From the NCBI RefSeq assembly GCF_023115355.1, contig NZ_CP096019.1:1178001-1242000 (forward strand): a stretch of DNA of 64,000 nt, read 5' to 3'. The notes beneath the pieces were generated by a model, which was not told the origin of the DNA, searched no databases, and was given only the letters and a program-made list of their open reading frames with translations. This document shows, piece after piece, positions 52,150 to 63,978 of this stretch. The position numbers and the translations under genes are program-made. Source of the DNA: Halocatena salina. GTDB taxonomy: Archaea; Halobacteriota; Halobacteria; Halobacteriales; Haloarculaceae. Each line of letters opens with the position of its first letter. Within the stretch, counting starts at the first letter, position 1.

Positions 52150-53295
52150 TTACTGACGGCTACACGCGCCGGAGATGGCGTTTTTGACCTGCGTCGTCTC
52201 CTCGGAGTCGGTGGCGGATTTGACGTTGAGCTTTTCCGTCTCTGACTTGATGTTCGCGCCGAGTTTTTCGAGATCGACTGGTTCGTCGTTTCGAAGGACG
52301 TCGATCGGCTGTGTGAGCGTGAGATCGGTGATCTCACCGGTGTAGGCGAAGGTGTCCTTCCACGGTCCGACACCACCGCTTGCGGTCGAGCCGTCGATGA
52401 CATCCGAATCCTCGATCGAGGAATCCATCGACCGGTCTTGCTTGAACTCACCCGAGACGGTGATTTCGTACTTCGCCCAGCCCTTCGCGGAGCTGCCGTC
52501 GAACGTGATCGTGTTCGTGGCGTTGCCGCTTGCAGAACCGCTACTCTCTCCGGAGCTCACATCATTGGAGTCTTCCTTTGGCAGGAGAGTGTCTGCCTTC
52601 GAGAGGTTGGCTTTGATAAAGCTCACGAGATCGCTGAGATCTTCCGGTTTCGGGCCGACGAACGTCGAGTCGGCGATCTCGAACGTCGGGGTATGCTCTA
52701 TCTTCAGGTCGAGCGCGGACTCGTGGGAGTCTTTCACCAGACTGTCGTATTTCCCTTTGTTCACTCGCGCGACGATTTCCTCGGGATTATCGACGCCCGT
52801 TTTGTCCATGACGGGTTTGAGCTTCTCCGGAGTGACGGTCCCGCTGACGAGCGAGCCCGCAAACATCGACTCGAAGTACTTCCAGTACGACTCGGGATCT
52901 TCTTCCCACACGCCCAGATGGGTCGCACTGATCTTGGGGTCGCTGTCGGAGATGAACGCGTTGGACTGCGTGCCGTGGGTCTTACCGCGCCCGTAAGGCT
53001 CGAAGGAAATCGTACGGAAACAGATGTTCAGTTTTCCCTTCATGACGTATTTATCGACGAGGTCAGGGAGAACGTTGTTCACGAAGTCCTGCGTGAACGG
53101 GCATTTGAAGTTTCCGTACACCGTCGCGGTCGGATTCTCCGCATCCGTTCCCATCACGGGATACATCTGCGAGGTGTTGTCCGGTACTGGAACGTTACTG
53201 ATCGGAGTAGCGGCACTCGCAGAGCCGACACCAGCAACGCTCGTAACCGCAGCGCTACCTGTAACTGCCAGGAACTTTCGACGTGATGGCTTCAT
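52150..53295 (-). CDS. Tat-exported thioredoxin-fold (DsbA-like) protein with extra C-terminal domain
   Basis: A 381-residue protein. The start MKPSRRKFLAVTGSAAVTS is a Tat signal with twin Arg, cut near AASA-A (about residue 29). A thioredoxin-4/DsbA-like domain (about 45-235) has GNFKCPFTQDFVNNVLP, where the second active-site Cys is Thr, so it lacks a CxxC. The second domain (about 255-370, TITFDGSSAKGWAKYEITVS) is beta-rich and of unknown role. The final CSRQ brings another Cys. It acts outside the membrane. Confidence 0.8.
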   Translation of the reverse strand: MKPSRRKFLAVTGSAAVTSVAGVGSASAATPISNVPVPDNTSQMYPVMGTDAENPTATVYGNFKCPFTQDFVNNVLPDLVDKYVMKGKLNICFRTISFEPYGRGKTHGTQSNAFISDSDPKISATHLGVWEEDPESYWKYFESMFAGSLVSGTVTPEKLKPVMDKTGVDNPEEIVARVNKGKYDSLVKDSHESALDLKIEHTPTFEIADSTFVGPKPEDLSDLVSFIKANLSKADTLLPKEDSNDVSSGESSGSASGNATNTITFDGSSAKGWAKYEITVSGEFKQDRSMDSSIEDSDVIDGSTASGGVGPWKDTFAYTGEITDLTLTQPIDVLRNDEPVDLEKLGANIKSETEKLNVKSATDSEETTQVKNAISGACSRQ

Positions 53296-53300
53296 CCGTC

Positions 53301-53323
53301 TACCCCTGCATCGAACAGGGGTA
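53301..53323. promoter_or_regulatory. Palindrome in the leader of the Tat-exported protein gene
   Basis: TACCCCTG and CAGGGGTA flank a 7-base loop, 6 to 28 bp before the start codon (gene on the minus strand), immediately after a TTTTTT run that could be the TATA-like box. An operator across the transcription start or an mRNA hairpin are both possible. Confidence 0.5.
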
Positions 53324-53627
53324 AAAAAGCAAGCGGTCGTTTATGACCATTTACCTACAGTTTTGACTGTTGCAACTGTTGCAAGGGATCGTTTAACCGC
53401 AGTACGAAGGCGGTTTGGAACCCCCTAAACAGCGGTTTTGGGTGGGTGGAGACGAGATGGTCGTCTCAGTCGGTACAGAGTCTACTACATGCCCCACGAT
53501 ATTATTACTTTTTGTTAAAATATTGAATAAATATGGTGGGTGTGTGAGACGCTGCTGGAGTGGTGATGGAAACCAAGCGGTACAATCGTGAACAGCAGTC
53601 CTCATGAATCGAAGGTACGGGAAAAAG
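53324..53627. other. Gene-free intergenic region
   Basis: About 300 bp between the Tat-exported protein gene and tRNA-Asp. It holds AT-rich DNA near 53495-53535, a direct repeat of TGCAACTGTTGCAA-type sequence at 53370-53385, and no convincing frame. Confidence 0.4.
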
Positions 53628-53700
53628 CGCCCGAGGCGGGATTTGAACCCGCGTCACGACCGTGACAGGGTCGTATGATGGGCCACTACACCACCCGGGC
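53628..53700 (-). tRNA. tRNA-Asp (GTC)
   Basis: A 73-nt cloverleaf on the minus strand: acceptor GCCCGGG / CTCGGGC with discriminator G, D-arm GTGTAGTGGCCCATCATAC, anticodon stem CGACC / GGTCG around CTGTCAC (anticodon GTC), T-arm CGGGTTCAAATCCCG. An upstream TTAAAT box (minus strand, about 53735) fits its promoter. Confidence 0.95.
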
Positions 53701-53891
53701 ACGCTGCATTCATTGGTATTGCGGTCTTTCATTTAAGCCTTTCTAAAGTAGCTGGCTGGATGTGGGATATCGAACATGGATTCACGGGCGAGCGTGCTGC
53801 TAGCCGTCGGTAGTAACTCTTATGCCGGTCGCCCCGGTATCAATCTGTAGTATCTCGAGATAGCCTTCTCCCTCACTGGCCAGAGACACAC

Positions 53892-54122
53892 ATGGTAGAC
53901 GCAACCGAACACGAGCTCGTCCCAGAGCACTCACTCGTTGACGAAGAGACGCTTGAAGGAGTGCTTGACGAGTACAACATTGACCGAACAGACCTTCCAA
54001 AGATAAAGAGACGCGACCCAGCACTCGCTGATATCGATGCCGAGGCTGGAGACGTGATTCGTATCGTTCGTGATTCACGAACCGCAGAAAGGGCCGTGAT
54101 ATACCGACTCGTAATAGAATGA
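53892..54122 (+). CDS. rpoH: RNA polymerase subunit H
   Basis: A 76-residue subunit (Rpb5-like C-terminal domain): [20 protein letters not shown], then [20 protein letters not shown] and [19 protein letters not shown]. It is the first gene of the RNA polymerase operon, and its stop overlaps rpoB'' by 4 bp. Length is the haloarchaeal norm. Confidence 0.97.
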   Translation: MVDATEHELVPEHSLVDEETLEGVLDEYNIDRTDLPKIKRRDPALADIDAEAGDVIRIVRDSRTAERAVIYRLVIE

Positions 54123-55681
54123 ACAGAGAAAGCAGACGCGCCATTTCCCGGGAATATTTCTCACGAGATCGTCTTGCAGCGCACCACTTCAGATCGTTCA
54201 ACGCGTTCCTCAACCGAGGAATGCAGGAGGTAGTCGACGAAAAGGAAACCATCGACACCGACATCGGTGATAAAGAAGGACAAGAGCCGGTATGGGTGGA
54301 GCTGGGCAACGTCCGCGTGACTACCCCGCGTGTGCGCGAAGCCGATGGAAGCGAGGAGCTTCAGTATCCACAGGAAGCCCGCCTTCGGAACATCACGTAC
54401 GCAGCTCCGGTATTCATGGAGATGACCATCGTCCGTGGCGGGGCCGACGAAGAAGAGCATATCGTCGACCAGGCCGAGACGAAAGTCGGCCGAATGCCCG
54501 TCATGGTCGGCTCGGAGAAATGTAATATCACAGGATTTTCAGAGGAAGAACTCATCGAAATCGGGGAAGACCCGGCAGATCCGGGCGGTTATTTCATCGT
54601 CAACGGTTCCGAGCGAGTGTTGATGACCTCCGAAGACCTCGCTCCGAACAAGATCCTCGCAGAAGAGGATACGAAATACGGAGAGACGATACAGGTCGCA
54701 AAGACGTTCTCCCAGCGCCGGGGGTATCGCGCGCTCGTGTTGTGTGAGCGCAACCGCGAGGGATTGCTCGAAGTATCGTTCCCGTCCGTTTCGGGCAGTA
54801 TCAACTTCGTGACGCTCGTTCGGGCGCTCGGGCTGGAGTCGGACGAGGAGATCGTTCACCGCGTGAGCGACGATCCAGAGGTCGTGAAGTTCATGCTGGA
54901 GAACTTAGAAGCGGCGGAGGTCCAATCCACGACCGAAGCGATCGAAACCCTCGGGCAACGCGTCGCTCAGGGTCAAGGGAAAAACTACCAGCTCAAGCGA
55001 GCCAACTACGTTATCGACCGATATCTGCTGCCACATCTCCACGAGGACGGGGTCCCGGAGGAGGAAGTTCGGTTGAACAAGGCGTTTTATCTCTGCCGAA
55101 TGGCCGAGGCGTGTTTCGAGCTCGCGTTGGGCCGTCGAGAAGAAGACGACAAAGACCACTACGCCAACAAGCGGCTAAAGGTGTCCGGTGATCTGATGCG
55201 GGATCTCTTCCGAACGGCGTTGAACAAGCTCGCCCGAGACGTGAAATACCAGCTCGAACGGGCCAACATGCGAAACCGGCAGTTGTCGGTGAGCACCGTC
55301 GTCCGATCGGACGTGCTGACTGAGCGGCTCGAACATCCGATCGCGACCGGAAACTGGGTCGGCGGTCGGTCGGGCGTCTCCCAACTCGTCGATCGGACCG
55401 ACTACATGGGTGTGCTTTCCCACCTCCGTCGGCTCCGGAGTCCGCTGTCTCGCAGCCAACCCCATTTCGAGGCGCGGGATCTCCACGCAACCCAGTGGGG
55501 ACGTATCTGTCCGTCCGAAACGCCGGAGGGACCGAACTGCGGACTCGTGAAAAACTTTGCGCAGGCGATGGAGCTCTCACAGAACGTCGAAGACGAACGG
55601 ACCTTAAAGCGAGAGCTATCGACGATGGGAGTGCGTGGCATCGCGGGGATCGATACACTCGAACGAACAGCGGGCGACTAA
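54119..55681 (+). CDS. rpoB2: RNA polymerase subunit B''
   Basis: A 520-residue protein, the N-terminal half of the beta-like subunit: [60 protein letters not shown] and [15 protein letters not shown] near the end. The split into B'' and B' is normal in Halobacteria. It starts at an ATG that overlaps the rpoH stop. Confidence 0.97.
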   Translation: MNRESRRAISREYFSRDRLAAHHFRSFNAFLNRGMQEVVDEKETIDTDIGDKEGQEPVWVELGNVRVTTPRVREADGSEELQYPQEARLRNITYAAPVFMEMTIVRGGADEEEHIVDQAETKVGRMPVMVGSEKCNITGFSEEELIEIGEDPADPGGYFIVNGSERVLMTSEDLAPNKILAEEDTKYGETIQVAKTFSQRRGYRALVLCERNREGLLEVSFPSVSGSINFVTLVRALGLESDEEIVHRVSDDPEVVKFMLENLEAAEVQSTTEAIETLGQRVAQGQGKNYQLKRANYVIDRYLLPHLHEDGVPEEEVRLNKAFYLCRMAEACFELALGRREEDDKDHYANKRLKVSGDLMRDLFRTALNKLARDVKYQLERANMRNRQLSVSTVVRSDVLTERLEHPIATGNWVGGRSGVSQLVDRTDYMGVLSHLRRLRSPLSRSQPHFEARDLHATQWGRICPSETPEGPNCGLVKNFAQAMELSQNVEDERTLKRELSTMGVRGIAGIDTLERTAGD

Positions 55682-55690
55682 CAGCAAACA

Positions 55691-57517
55691 ATGAGTCAGG
55701 GACAAAACGCGAAAGTCTACGTTAACGGTAGTTTGGTCGGAACGCATCCCGAACCCGAGCAGCTTGCGAGCGACATTCGAGAAGCACGCCGGCGCGGGGA
55801 CGTCAGCGAGATGGTGAACGTCGCGGTCAAAGAACGCACCAGTGAGGTCATCGTCAACGCTGATGCAGGACGCGCACGGCGGCCGCTCATCGTCGTCGAG
55901 AACGGCGAGCCGCGGGTAGACGACGAGGACATCGAGGCGATCAGAAACGGGAATCTCGAATTCGAAGATCTCATCGCCAGCGGTGCAGTCGAGTTCATCG
56001 ACGCTGAAGAAGAAGAGGACATCTACGTCGCGGTCGATGAGTCGGATCTCACCGAGGACCACACTCACCTCGAAATCGATCCACAACTCATGTTCGGGAT
56101 CGGTGCAGGGATGATCCCCTACCCCGAACACAACGCCTCACCGCGTATCACGATGGGATCGGGGATGATCAAACAGTCGCTGGGGCTTCCATCAGCGAAC
56201 TACCGGATTCGGCCGGATACGCGCCAACACCTGTTGCATTACCCTCAGCTATCGATGGTCTCTACCCAGACCACAGAACAGATCGGATACGACGATCGTC
56301 CGGCTGCCCAGAACTTCGTCGTCGCCGTGATGTCCTATGAGGGGTTCAACATCGAGGACGCGCTCGTGTTGAACAAGGGGAGCGTCGATCGCGCCCTCGC
56401 GCGGTCGCACTTCTTCCGGACGTACGAGGGAGAAGAACGCCGGTACCCCGGTGGGCAGGAAGACCACTTCGAGATCCCCGACGACGAGGTTCGTGGCGCA
56501 CGCGGCGAGGAATCGTACAACCACCTCGACGAGGACGGTCTCGTCAATCCCGAAACCGACGTAGACGAAAACGACGTGCTGTTGGGTAAAACCAGCCCAC
56601 CTCGCTTTCTTGAAGAGCCAGACGACATGGGCGGGCTGGGACGACAGAAACGCCGCGAAACAAGCGTAACGATGCGCTCGGGGGAGAACGGTGTGGTCGA
56701 CACGGTCACGCTCATGGAGGGTGAGGACGGTTCGAAGCTCTCGAAAGTGAGCGTCCGCGACGAGCGGATTCCCGAACTTGGCGATAAGTTCGCGTCCCGG
56801 CACGGCCAAAAAGGCGTTATCGGACACATCGCCCCCCAAGAAGACATGCCGTTCACCCAGGACGGCGTCGTTCCGGATCTGATTCTCAATCCCCATGCGC
56901 TTCCGTCACGGATGACCGTCGGCCACATCTTAGAGATGCTCGGTGGAAAGGTCGGCGCGCTCGAAGGCCGACGGGTCGACGGAACACCGTTCCAAGGCGA
57001 AGGCGAGGAATCGCTGCGTTCGGCACTCGAAGACCACGGCTTCAAATCCAGCGGCAAGGAGATCATGTACTCGGGCGTGACCGGTGAGAAGATCGACGCG
57101 GAGATCTTCGTCGGTGTCATCTTCTACCAGAAGCTCTATCACATGGTCTCGAACAAGATTCACGCCCGCTCGCGGGGGCCTGTGCAGGTGCTTACCCGCC
57201 AACCGACAGAAGGACGTGCTCGGGAAGGTGGTCTCCGCGTCGGCGAAATGGAACGCGACGTGCTCATCGGGCACGGCGCGGCGATGGCGCTCAAAGAACG
57301 CTTGTTGGATGAATCCGATCGAGAACAGGTGTACGTGAGCGCAGACACCGGAATGGTCGCCGTCAACGACGTCAACCAACGACGAGTGTACGATCCGCTC
57401 ACCGGTGACGAAAGCGACATCCACGAGGTGGAGATCAGCTACGCGTTCAAACTCCTGCTGGACGAAATGATGGCGCTCGGCATCCGACCACGACTCAACC
57501 TGGAGGACGCAGTATAA
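55691..57517 (+). CDS. rpoB1: RNA polymerase subunit B'
   Basis: A 608-residue C-terminal half of the beta-like subunit: [59 protein letters not shown] and [20 protein letters not shown]. It forms half of the catalytic wall. The TAA shares its last A with the next ATG (TAATG), giving translational coupling. Confidence 0.97.
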   Translation: MSQGQNAKVYVNGSLVGTHPEPEQLASDIREARRRGDVSEMVNVAVKERTSEVIVNADAGRARRPLIVVENGEPRVDDEDIEAIRNGNLEFEDLIASGAVEFIDAEEEEDIYVAVDESDLTEDHTHLEIDPQLMFGIGAGMIPYPEHNASPRITMGSGMIKQSLGLPSANYRIRPDTRQHLLHYPQLSMVSTQTTEQIGYDDRPAAQNFVVAVMSYEGFNIEDALVLNKGSVDRALARSHFFRTYEGEERRYPGGQEDHFEIPDDEVRGARGEESYNHLDEDGLVNPETDVDENDVLLGKTSPPRFLEEPDDMGGLGRQKRRETSVTMRSGENGVVDTVTLMEGEDGSKLSKVSVRDERIPELGDKFASRHGQKGVIGHIAPQEDMPFTQDGVVPDLILNPHALPSRMTVGHILEMLGGKVGALEGRRVDGTPFQGEGEESLRSALEDHGFKSSGKEIMYSGVTGEKIDAEIFVGVIFYQKLYHMVSNKIHARSRGPVQVLTRQPTEGRAREGGLRVGEMERDVLIGHGAAMALKERLLDESDREQVYVSADTGMVAVNDVNQRRVYDPLTGDESDIHEVEISYAFKLLLDEMMALGIRPRLNLEDAV

Positions 57518-60453
57518 TGTCAATCCAAACGCCAAAAGATATCAGTTCGATCGACTTCGGGCTGATGGATCCCGAGACGTATCGTGACATGTCAATAACG
57601 AAAGTTATAACGGCGGACACCTACGACGACGACGGGTTCCCGATCGACATGGGGTTGATGGATCCGCGGTTAGGCGTGATCGATCCGGGGTTGGAGTGTC
57701 CGACGTGTGGGCAGCGATCGGGCTCTTGTCCCGGACACTTCGGTCACATCGAACTCGCAGCCCCGGTCATCCACGTCGGTTTTTCGAAGCGGGTTCGTCG
57801 GCTGCTTCGAGGAACGTGTCGGGAGTGTTCACAACTGCTGTTGACCGCAGAAGAGCGGGGTGAATTCAGGGATCGACTCCAACGGACGATCGAGTTGGGC
57901 GACGATCAAAGCGACGTGATGAAGGCGGCGATCCGTCAAGCCCGGAAGAAAGACCAGTGTCCCCACTGTGGCGAAAAGCAGTTCGACATCAAACACGAGA
58001 AGCCGACGACGTACTACGAAGTGCAGGACGTTCTCACGAACGAGTATCCCGAGTTGATCGCGGCGGCGATGCAAGGGGAGGCGATCGGCGATGAGGATCC
58101 CGAGTCGGTGTCCCGCGAACCGAAGTCACCCGACGAACTCGCGAACGAGACGGGGATCGATCTGTCGCGTATCAACGAGATCCTCTCGGGGACGTTCCGA
58201 CCTCGTCCGGAGGATCGCAAATCGATCGAGTCGGCGCTGTCGGCCGATCTGACCGAGGAGGACATGAACAAGCTGATGGCTTCGGACATCCGGGACTGGT
58301 TCGAGGACATCCCGGACGAGGACCTCTCGGTGTTGGGAATCGATCCCGAGAACTCCCGTCCGGAATGGATGATCCTCACCGTGTTGCCGGTGCCGCCGGT
58401 GACTGCCCGGCCGTCGATCACGTTGGACAACGGCCAGCGCTCGGAAGACGATCTTACCCACAAGCTGGTGGACATCATCCGGATCAACCAGCGGTTCATG
58501 GAGAACCGCGAGGCAGGCGCACCTCAGCTCATCATCGAGGATCTGTGGGAGTTGCTCCAATACCACGTGACGACGTTCATGGACAACGAGATCTCCGGAA
58601 CGCCACCGGCCCGGCACCGTTCCGGTCGACCGCTGAAAACGTTGTCTCAGCGGTTGAAAGGCAAGGAAGGTCGGTTCCGGGGGAGCCTGTCCGGCAAGCG
58701 GGTGAACTTCTCGGCCCGGACGGTAATCAGCCCCGATCCGACGCTGTCGCTGAATGAAGTTGGCGTTCCCAGACGGGTTGCAAGCGAAATGACCCAGACG
58801 ATGAACGTCACAGAGCGCAACGTCGAACAAGCGCGCCAGTACGTCCGCAACGGACCGAACAGTCATCCGGGCGCGAACTACGTGAAACGACCGGATGGAC
58901 GGCGGCTGAAGGTAACCGAGAAGAACTGTGAGGAGTTGGCAGAGAAGGTCCAAGCTGGTTGGGAAGTGAACCGACATCTCGTCGACGGCGACATCGTGAT
59001 CTTCAATCGTCAGCCGTCGCTACACCGGATGTCGATCATGGCCCACGAGGTCGTCGTGATGCCGTACAAGACCTTCCGACTCAACACGACCGTCTGCCCG
59101 CCGTACAACGCCGACTTCGACGGCGACGAGATGAACATGCATGCCCTCCAAAACGAGGAGGCACGGGCTGAAGCGCGTGTGCTCATGCGTGTCCAAGAGC
59201 AGATCCTCAGCCCTCGGTTCGGTGAGAACATCATCGGCGCGATCCAGGACCACATCTCAGGGACGTATCTGCTCACCCATGAGAACCCCACCTTCAACGA
59301 GACCCAAGCGCTCGATCTGCTCCGGGCGACCCGGGTTGACGAGCTTCCCGAACCCGATCACGTCGAGGGACAGACCGAGTACTGGACCGGTCGGACGCTC
59401 TTTTCGGAACTGCTTCCGGCTGAGTTGAATCTCGAATTCACAAGCTCGACGGGCGATACGGTCGTCGTCGAGAAGGGACAGCTCACAGAGGGCACCGTCG
59501 ACGAGGACGCAGTCGGTGCGTTCGGTGGCGAGGTGGTCGACACGATCTGCAAACAGTACAGCACGACCCGAGCGCGGATGTTCGTCAACGAAGTGGCCGC
59601 GCTTGCGATGCGTGCGATCATGCACTTTGGGTTCTCGATCGGGATCGACGACGAGTCGATCCCACAGAACGCGCAAGCGGAGATCGAAGAGACCATCGAC
59701 AACGCGTACGACCGCGTCGAGGAGCTGATCGAGGTGTACGAAAACGGGGATCTGGAGTCGCTACCCGGTCGAACGGTGCACGAAACCCTCGAAATGAAGA
59801 TCATGCAGGCGCTCGGAAAGGTGCGTGACACCGCCGGTGACATCGTCGGCGATCACTTCGGAAGCGATAACCCTGCGGTCGTGATGGCTCAATCCGGCGC
59901 CCGTGGTTCGATGCTGAATCTCACACAGATGGCTGGCTGTGTTGGCCAGCAGGCAGTGCGTGGCGAGCGGATCAATCGGGGCTATGAGAACCGTACGCTG
60001 AGCCACTATCAAGAGGACGATCTCGGTGCCGACGCCCACGGGTTCGTGGAGTCGTCGTATCGTAACGGTCTTTCTCCGCGAGAGTTCTTCTTCCACGCTG
60101 TGAGTGGTCGCGAAGGGTTGGTCGACACGGCGGTTCGAACGTCGAAATCCGGGTATCTCCAGCGCCGGCTCATCAACGCACTGTCGGAGCTAGAAACCCA
60201 ATACGACGGAACGGTGCGAAACACGAAGGACACGATCGTTCAGTTCGAATTTGGAGAGGACGGCACCAGTCCGGTGAAAGTCTCCTCTGATAAAGATCAC
60301 GAGATCGACATCGAGGGCATCACCGAGTCGGTGCTCGAAGCCGAGTTCGAAGACGAAGGGGCCGTGTTCCTTGGCGAGGAGCGTGACGCGACCGACACCC
60401 GAACGAACCTCTCCGAACGCATGGACGCGACGATGGTTCAAGGTGATGACTGA
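57517..60453 (+). CDS. rpoA1: RNA polymerase subunit A'
   Basis: A 978-residue N-terminal part of the largest subunit. Zinc sites near the start ([17 protein letters not shown]) and later (CRECSQ, CPHCGE), the active-site motif [20 protein letters not shown] with three Asp for Mg, and the bridge-helix region near the end ([20 protein letters not shown]). It stops one base into the A'' start (TGATGG). Confidence 0.97.
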   Translation: MSIQTPKDISSIDFGLMDPETYRDMSITKVITADTYDDDGFPIDMGLMDPRLGVIDPGLECPTCGQRSGSCPGHFGHIELAAPVIHVGFSKRVRRLLRGTCRECSQLLLTAEERGEFRDRLQRTIELGDDQSDVMKAAIRQARKKDQCPHCGEKQFDIKHEKPTTYYEVQDVLTNEYPELIAAAMQGEAIGDEDPESVSREPKSPDELANETGIDLSRINEILSGTFRPRPEDRKSIESALSADLTEEDMNKLMASDIRDWFEDIPDEDLSVLGIDPENSRPEWMILTVLPVPPVTARPSITLDNGQRSEDDLTHKLVDIIRINQRFMENREAGAPQLIIEDLWELLQYHVTTFMDNEISGTPPARHRSGRPLKTLSQRLKGKEGRFRGSLSGKRVNFSARTVISPDPTLSLNEVGVPRRVASEMTQTMNVTERNVEQARQYVRNGPNSHPGANYVKRPDGRRLKVTEKNCEELAEKVQAGWEVNRHLVDGDIVIFNRQPSLHRMSIMAHEVVVMPYKTFRLNTTVCPPYNADFDGDEMNMHALQNEEARAEARVLMRVQEQILSPRFGENIIGAIQDHISGTYLLTHENPTFNETQALDLLRATRVDELPEPDHVEGQTEYWTGRTLFSELLPAELNLEFTSSTGDTVVVEKGQLTEGTVDEDAVGAFGGEVVDTICKQYSTTRARMFVNEVAALAMRAIMHFGFSIGIDDESIPQNAQAEIEETIDNAYDRVEELIEVYENGDLESLPGRTVHETLEMKIMQALGKVRDTAGDIVGDHFGSDNPAVVMAQSGARGSMLNLTQMAGCVGQQAVRGERINRGYENRTLSHYQEDDLGADAHGFVESSYRNGLSPREFFFHAVSGREGLVDTAVRTSKSGYLQRRLINALSELETQYDGTVRNTKDTIVQFEFGEDGTSPVKVSSDKDHEIDIEGITESVLEAEFEDEGAVFLGEERDATDTRTNLSERMDATMVQGDD

Positions 60454-63125
60454 TGGCAGTAAGTGACGATATCGAACTCGTCGTCGAGGACACGGAACTC
60501 CCACGACGGCTCAAAGATAAGGTGTACAGCGTTATCAACGAGAAAGGCGTGACCGACATCGAGGCCGCCGATCAGATCGCCCGTCGGGTCGAACGGGAGT
60601 ACGTCGACACGCGCGTCGATCCGCTCGATCCCGTGGGCACTGTCAGCGCCCAATCCATCGGGGAGCCGGGGACGCAGATGTCGGTTCCACATGACGAGCG
60701 GATCCTTCTCCGCCGTGACGGAGAGACAGAGGCGACCGAAATCGGGCCACTTGTCGACTCACTCATGGAATCTCGGGAGACGCGAGCGTTCGACGATCAC
60801 GAGGTTGCGCTCGCTCCCGATGATCTCGAAGTGTTGAGTCTCGGGCGGGACGAGCAGGTGCAATGGAAGCCCGTCGAAGAAGTCAGTCGCCACAAGACGC
60901 CGGATGAACTGCTTCGGTTCACGCTCGAATCTGGGCGAACGGTTCGGGCGACGAAAGCCCACTCGTTCGTGACGCGAGAAGACAACGAGATCGTACCTGT
61001 GAACGGGTCAGATCTCGAAGCTGGCGACTGGCTTCCAGTCGTAGGTGAATTCTCAGTCGAGGATGGGACCGAAAGTACAGACCTCAGGGAATATCTCCCA
61101 CCAGATGAGTACTGGTACACATCATCCCTCACAGACGGTGGGACCGAGACAGCAGTGCCAGCCGGTCCTGACCAGATTCGTAATAAGCGGAAGGCACTCA
61201 CAGCGGGGGAGATTGAAGAACGTGCCGTATATCCCGTTCAGGGGACTGTTGGCTTTCCCGAACGGTTCTCTCTCGACGAAGAGACGGGTTTCTTCGTTGG
61301 CGCGCTGCTGGCCGAGGGCAACGTCACAGATTACTACGTATCTGTCTCGAACGTCGATCCAGCGTTCCAAGAGCGTATTCGGTCGTTCGCCCACAGATTC
61401 GGTCTCTCAGTAAACGAGTATAAGAACAAAAGTGGATTCACCGACGGATACGATATCCGGGTGAACGGAAAGGTTCTTGCTGACTTCATTAGGTCGGCGT
61501 GTTTCGAGGACGATAATAAAATCGTCCCGGACTTCGCTTTCGGCGCGTCTGAGGAATTCGTTGGGGGACTCCTCAACGGTTACTTCAGCGGAGACGGCAA
61601 CGTAAGCGCCTCAGCAATTCGGGCTAGTTCCACATCCGAACAGCTCATAGAAGGGATAGCGCTGTTGCTCGCACGTGTTGGTGTCTATGCCACACGGTCT
61701 AGTCAGGAGAAGTCACACACACTCCGCATTCCGAATAAATTCGTACCGCACTTTGCCGAGCAAAGCGGAATGATCGGCGAACGCGGCGAGCAACTATCCG
61801 AGCTTGCAGCGGAGGTAGATTCGGCTGGACCGGATACCACGGATCAGATACCCAACTTTGGTGATGTCATAGAATCCGTAGCGAAGGCCGGAAACATTCC
61901 TCAACGGCAGTTTAACAGCGCGACAAAACGCCAGCGAATCGGTCGTAATCGTCTCGCGCGTTTGGTATCACGTATTGAGGATGAAGTGGACTCAACACCT
62001 GAGGAACTCGATGTACTCCGGAAGGCTGTCGAAGGGGATGTCGTCTGGGACCGTATCGAGTCCATCGAGCGGATCGAAAGCGAACACGAACACGTCTATG
62101 ATGTGTCAGTTGCAGGGTTAGAGACGTTCACGACCGGTCAAGGAGTCGTGACGCACAACACGATGAACACCTTCCACTACGCGGGGGTCGCGGAGATCGA
62201 CGTGACTCAAGGGTTGCCGCGTCTCATCGAGTTGGTCGACGCGCGGAAGACACCGGACACGCCGACGATGACGGTGCATTTAGAAGACGAGTACGCCGAC
62301 AACCGCGAGAAGGCCCACGAAGTGGTGTGGAAGATCGAGGCGACCCGCATTCTCGCGTTGGGTGACGTGTCGACCAACGTCGCTGACATGCTGGTGCGGA
62401 TCGATCTCAACGAGGAGACCCTCCACGAGCGGTGGCCGACGGTCGAGAGTTTGGACATCATCGTCACCGAGATCGCCGACACGATCGAGAGCGAGCTGGG
62501 CGTCGAGACCTACCATCAAGGAACGATGATCGAGTTCGGCCCGGACGAACCGAGCTACCGCGATCTCCTCCAGTTGGTCGAAGAGCTTCGTGACATCGTG
62601 TTCAAAGGGATCGGAGACATCTCCCGGGTCGTCATCCGGAAAGAGGACCGCGATGACAGGGATGGTCAGGAGTTCGTGTTGTACACCGAAGGGGCAGCCT
62701 TCAAGAAGGTGCTCGAAATCGAGGGCGTCGACGCGAGCCGAACGACGACGAACAACATCCACGAGGTGTACCGCGTGCTGGGTGTCGAGGCCGCCCGCGA
62801 ACGCATCATCGAGGAGACGATGGACACCCTCGAAGAGCAGGGTCTCGGTGACGTGAACATTCGGCACCTGATGTTGGTCGCGGACATCATGACCAACCGA
62901 GGAACGATCGAATCGATCGGCCGACACGGTATTTCCGGAAACAAAGAGAGCGTCCTCGCGCGTGCTGCGTTCGAGGTGACCGTCAACCACCTGCTCGACG
63001 CCGCTGTTCACGGTGAATCCGACGAACTCGACGGTGTGACCGAAAACGTCATCGTCGGCAAACCGATCAAACTCGGTACTGGAGATGTCACCCTCCGAAT
63101 GGGATCGACGGCAACGGACGAATAA
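60453..63125 (+). CDS. rpoA2: RNA polymerase subunit A'' precursor with intein
   Basis: An 890-residue precursor. Exteins are residues 1-76 and 570-890, together 397 residues, the normal A'' size. The 493-residue intein sits between GEPGTQM and TMNTFHYAG, in the trigger-loop region that closes over incoming NTP. The C-terminal extein has [20 protein letters not shown] and VRRGE-like elements, and [20 protein letters not shown] near the end. Splicing is needed to give active polymerase. Last RNA polymerase gene in the operon; nusA does not follow. Confidence 0.95.
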   Translation: MAVSDDIELVVEDTELPRRLKDKVYSVINEKGVTDIEAADQIARRVEREYVDTRVDPLDPVGTVSAQSIGEPGTQMSVPHDERILLRRDGETEATEIGPLVDSLMESRETRAFDDHEVALAPDDLEVLSLGRDEQVQWKPVEEVSRHKTPDELLRFTLESGRTVRATKAHSFVTREDNEIVPVNGSDLEAGDWLPVVGEFSVEDGTESTDLREYLPPDEYWYTSSLTDGGTETAVPAGPDQIRNKRKALTAGEIEERAVYPVQGTVGFPERFSLDEETGFFVGALLAEGNVTDYYVSVSNVDPAFQERIRSFAHRFGLSVNEYKNKSGFTDGYDIRVNGKVLADFIRSACFEDDNKIVPDFAFGASEEFVGGLLNGYFSGDGNVSASAIRASSTSEQLIEGIALLLARVGVYATRSSQEKSHTLRIPNKFVPHFAEQSGMIGERGEQLSELAAEVDSAGPDTTDQIPNFGDVIESVAKAGNIPQRQFNSATKRQRIGRNRLARLVSRIEDEVDSTPEELDVLRKAVEGDVVWDRIESIERIESEHEHVYDVSVAGLETFTTGQGVVTHNTMNTFHYAGVAEIDVTQGLPRLIELVDARKTPDTPTMTVHLEDEYADNREKAHEVVWKIEATRILALGDVSTNVADMLVRIDLNEETLHERWPTVESLDIIVTEIADTIESELGVETYHQGTMIEFGPDEPSYRDLLQLVEELRDIVFKGIGDISRVVIRKEDRDDRDGQEFVLYTEGAAFKKVLEIEGVDASRTTTNNIHEVYRVLGVEAARERIIEETMDTLEEQGLGDVNIRHLMLVADIMTNRGTIESIGRHGISGNKESVLARAAFEVTVNHLLDAAVHGESDELDGVTENVIVGKPIKLGTGDVTLRMGSTATDE
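60681..62159 (+). mobile_element. Intein with LAGLIDADG homing endonuclease in RpoA''
   Basis: It starts with Ser ([14 protein letters not shown]) in place of the more usual Cys, block B is [10 protein letters not shown] (TxxH-like), and it ends [14 protein letters not shown] then VVTHN before a Thr as +1 residue. The endonuclease has two LAGLIDADG motifs, [10 protein letters not shown] (about 289-298 of the precursor) and [14 protein letters not shown]. The acidic residues of both (Glu, Asp) are present, so it may be active. The DNA from about 61050 to 62060 is AT-richer than the exteins, a sign of transfer. Confidence 0.93.
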
Positions 63126-63152
63126 ACGTCCGACCACCAGTCGAACTCCGGC

Positions 63153-63422
63153 CTACCGAACGGACATGACGAGCAACACGACCAGTCCGACCAGAACGAT
63201 GACGGCTGCGAGCGAATAAGACATACCGACGAGGACGCTGATCATCGTGGAGTGACCGATCAGTCCCGTGTTGATGGCCACCCAGTCGAGCAGGCGACCG
63301 AACACGAACAGGAAAACGACGAATGCTGTTATTTTTCCGCCAATGCTTGCGAAAAATTCGCTGAGTTTGTGACCGAGGGAGCTATCGGAATCGGCCTGAT
63401 CCGTCCGGGAGACGTTGGACAT
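63153..63422 (-). CDS. Small two-span membrane protein antisense in the RNA polymerase-ribosome operon
   Basis: An 89-residue protein: a polar N-terminal ~28 residues, then hydrophobic helices at about 33-48 and 62-86 (SLAAVIVLVGLVVLLVMSV). It lies on the opposite strand where archaea commonly carry nusA between rpoA'' and rps12. I do not recognise the family. The start is at 63422; a TATA-like AATAATAGAG lies just before it. Confidence 0.55.
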   Translation of the reverse strand: MSNVSRTDQADSDSSLGHKLSEFFASIGGKITAFVVFLFVFGRLLDWVAINTGLIGHSTMISVLVGMSYSLAAVIVLVGLVVLLVMSVR

Positions 63423-63548
63423 ATCCTACCAATAATAGAGCAGGCGTAATGAGCATGGTGATCGGTTCGGCCGGAACTCGTACGGCTTTCCCCCGAACGA
63501 GGGCGAAAAGGGAGCCTTAAGTAGCTCGATCGGGTACAGGGGCGTACT

Positions 63549-63977
63549 ATGGCGAACGGCAAGTACGCCGCGCGGAAACTCAAGAAGGACCGCCAGAACC
63601 ATCGGTGGTCCGACTCGGAGTACGCGCGACGCGCTCGCGGACTCGGGGAGAAATCCGATCCCTTAGAGGGTGCTCCTCAGGGACGAGGTATCGTGCTCGA
63701 AAAAGTTGGCGTCGAGGCAAAACAGCCCAACTCGGCCATTCGGAAGTGTGTCCGGGTACAGCTCATCAAAAACGGAAAGCAGGTAACGGCGTTCTGTCCC
63801 GGCGACGGCGCGATCTCCTTCATCGATGAACACGACGAAGTGACCATCGCCGGGATCGGTGGTGCGAAGGGTCGCGCGATGGGCGACCTGTCGGGCGTGA
63901 ACTACAAGGTCGAAAAGGTAAACGGCGTCAGCCTGATCGAACTCGTCCGCGGGAACGCGGAAAAGCCGGTGCGATAG
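63549..63977 (+). CDS. rps12: Ribosomal protein uS12
   Basis: A 142-residue uS12: [60 protein letters not shown] and the conserved [20 protein letters not shown]. It sits at the decoding centre of the small subunit. Followed by rps7, as usual. Confidence 0.97.
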   Translation: MANGKYAARKLKKDRQNHRWSDSEYARRARGLGEKSDPLEGAPQGRGIVLEKVGVEAKQPNSAIRKCVRVQLIKNGKQVTAFCPGDGAISFIDEHDEVTIAGIGGAKGRAMGDLSGVNYKVEKVNGVSLIELVRGNAEKPVR

Positions 63978-63978
63978 T

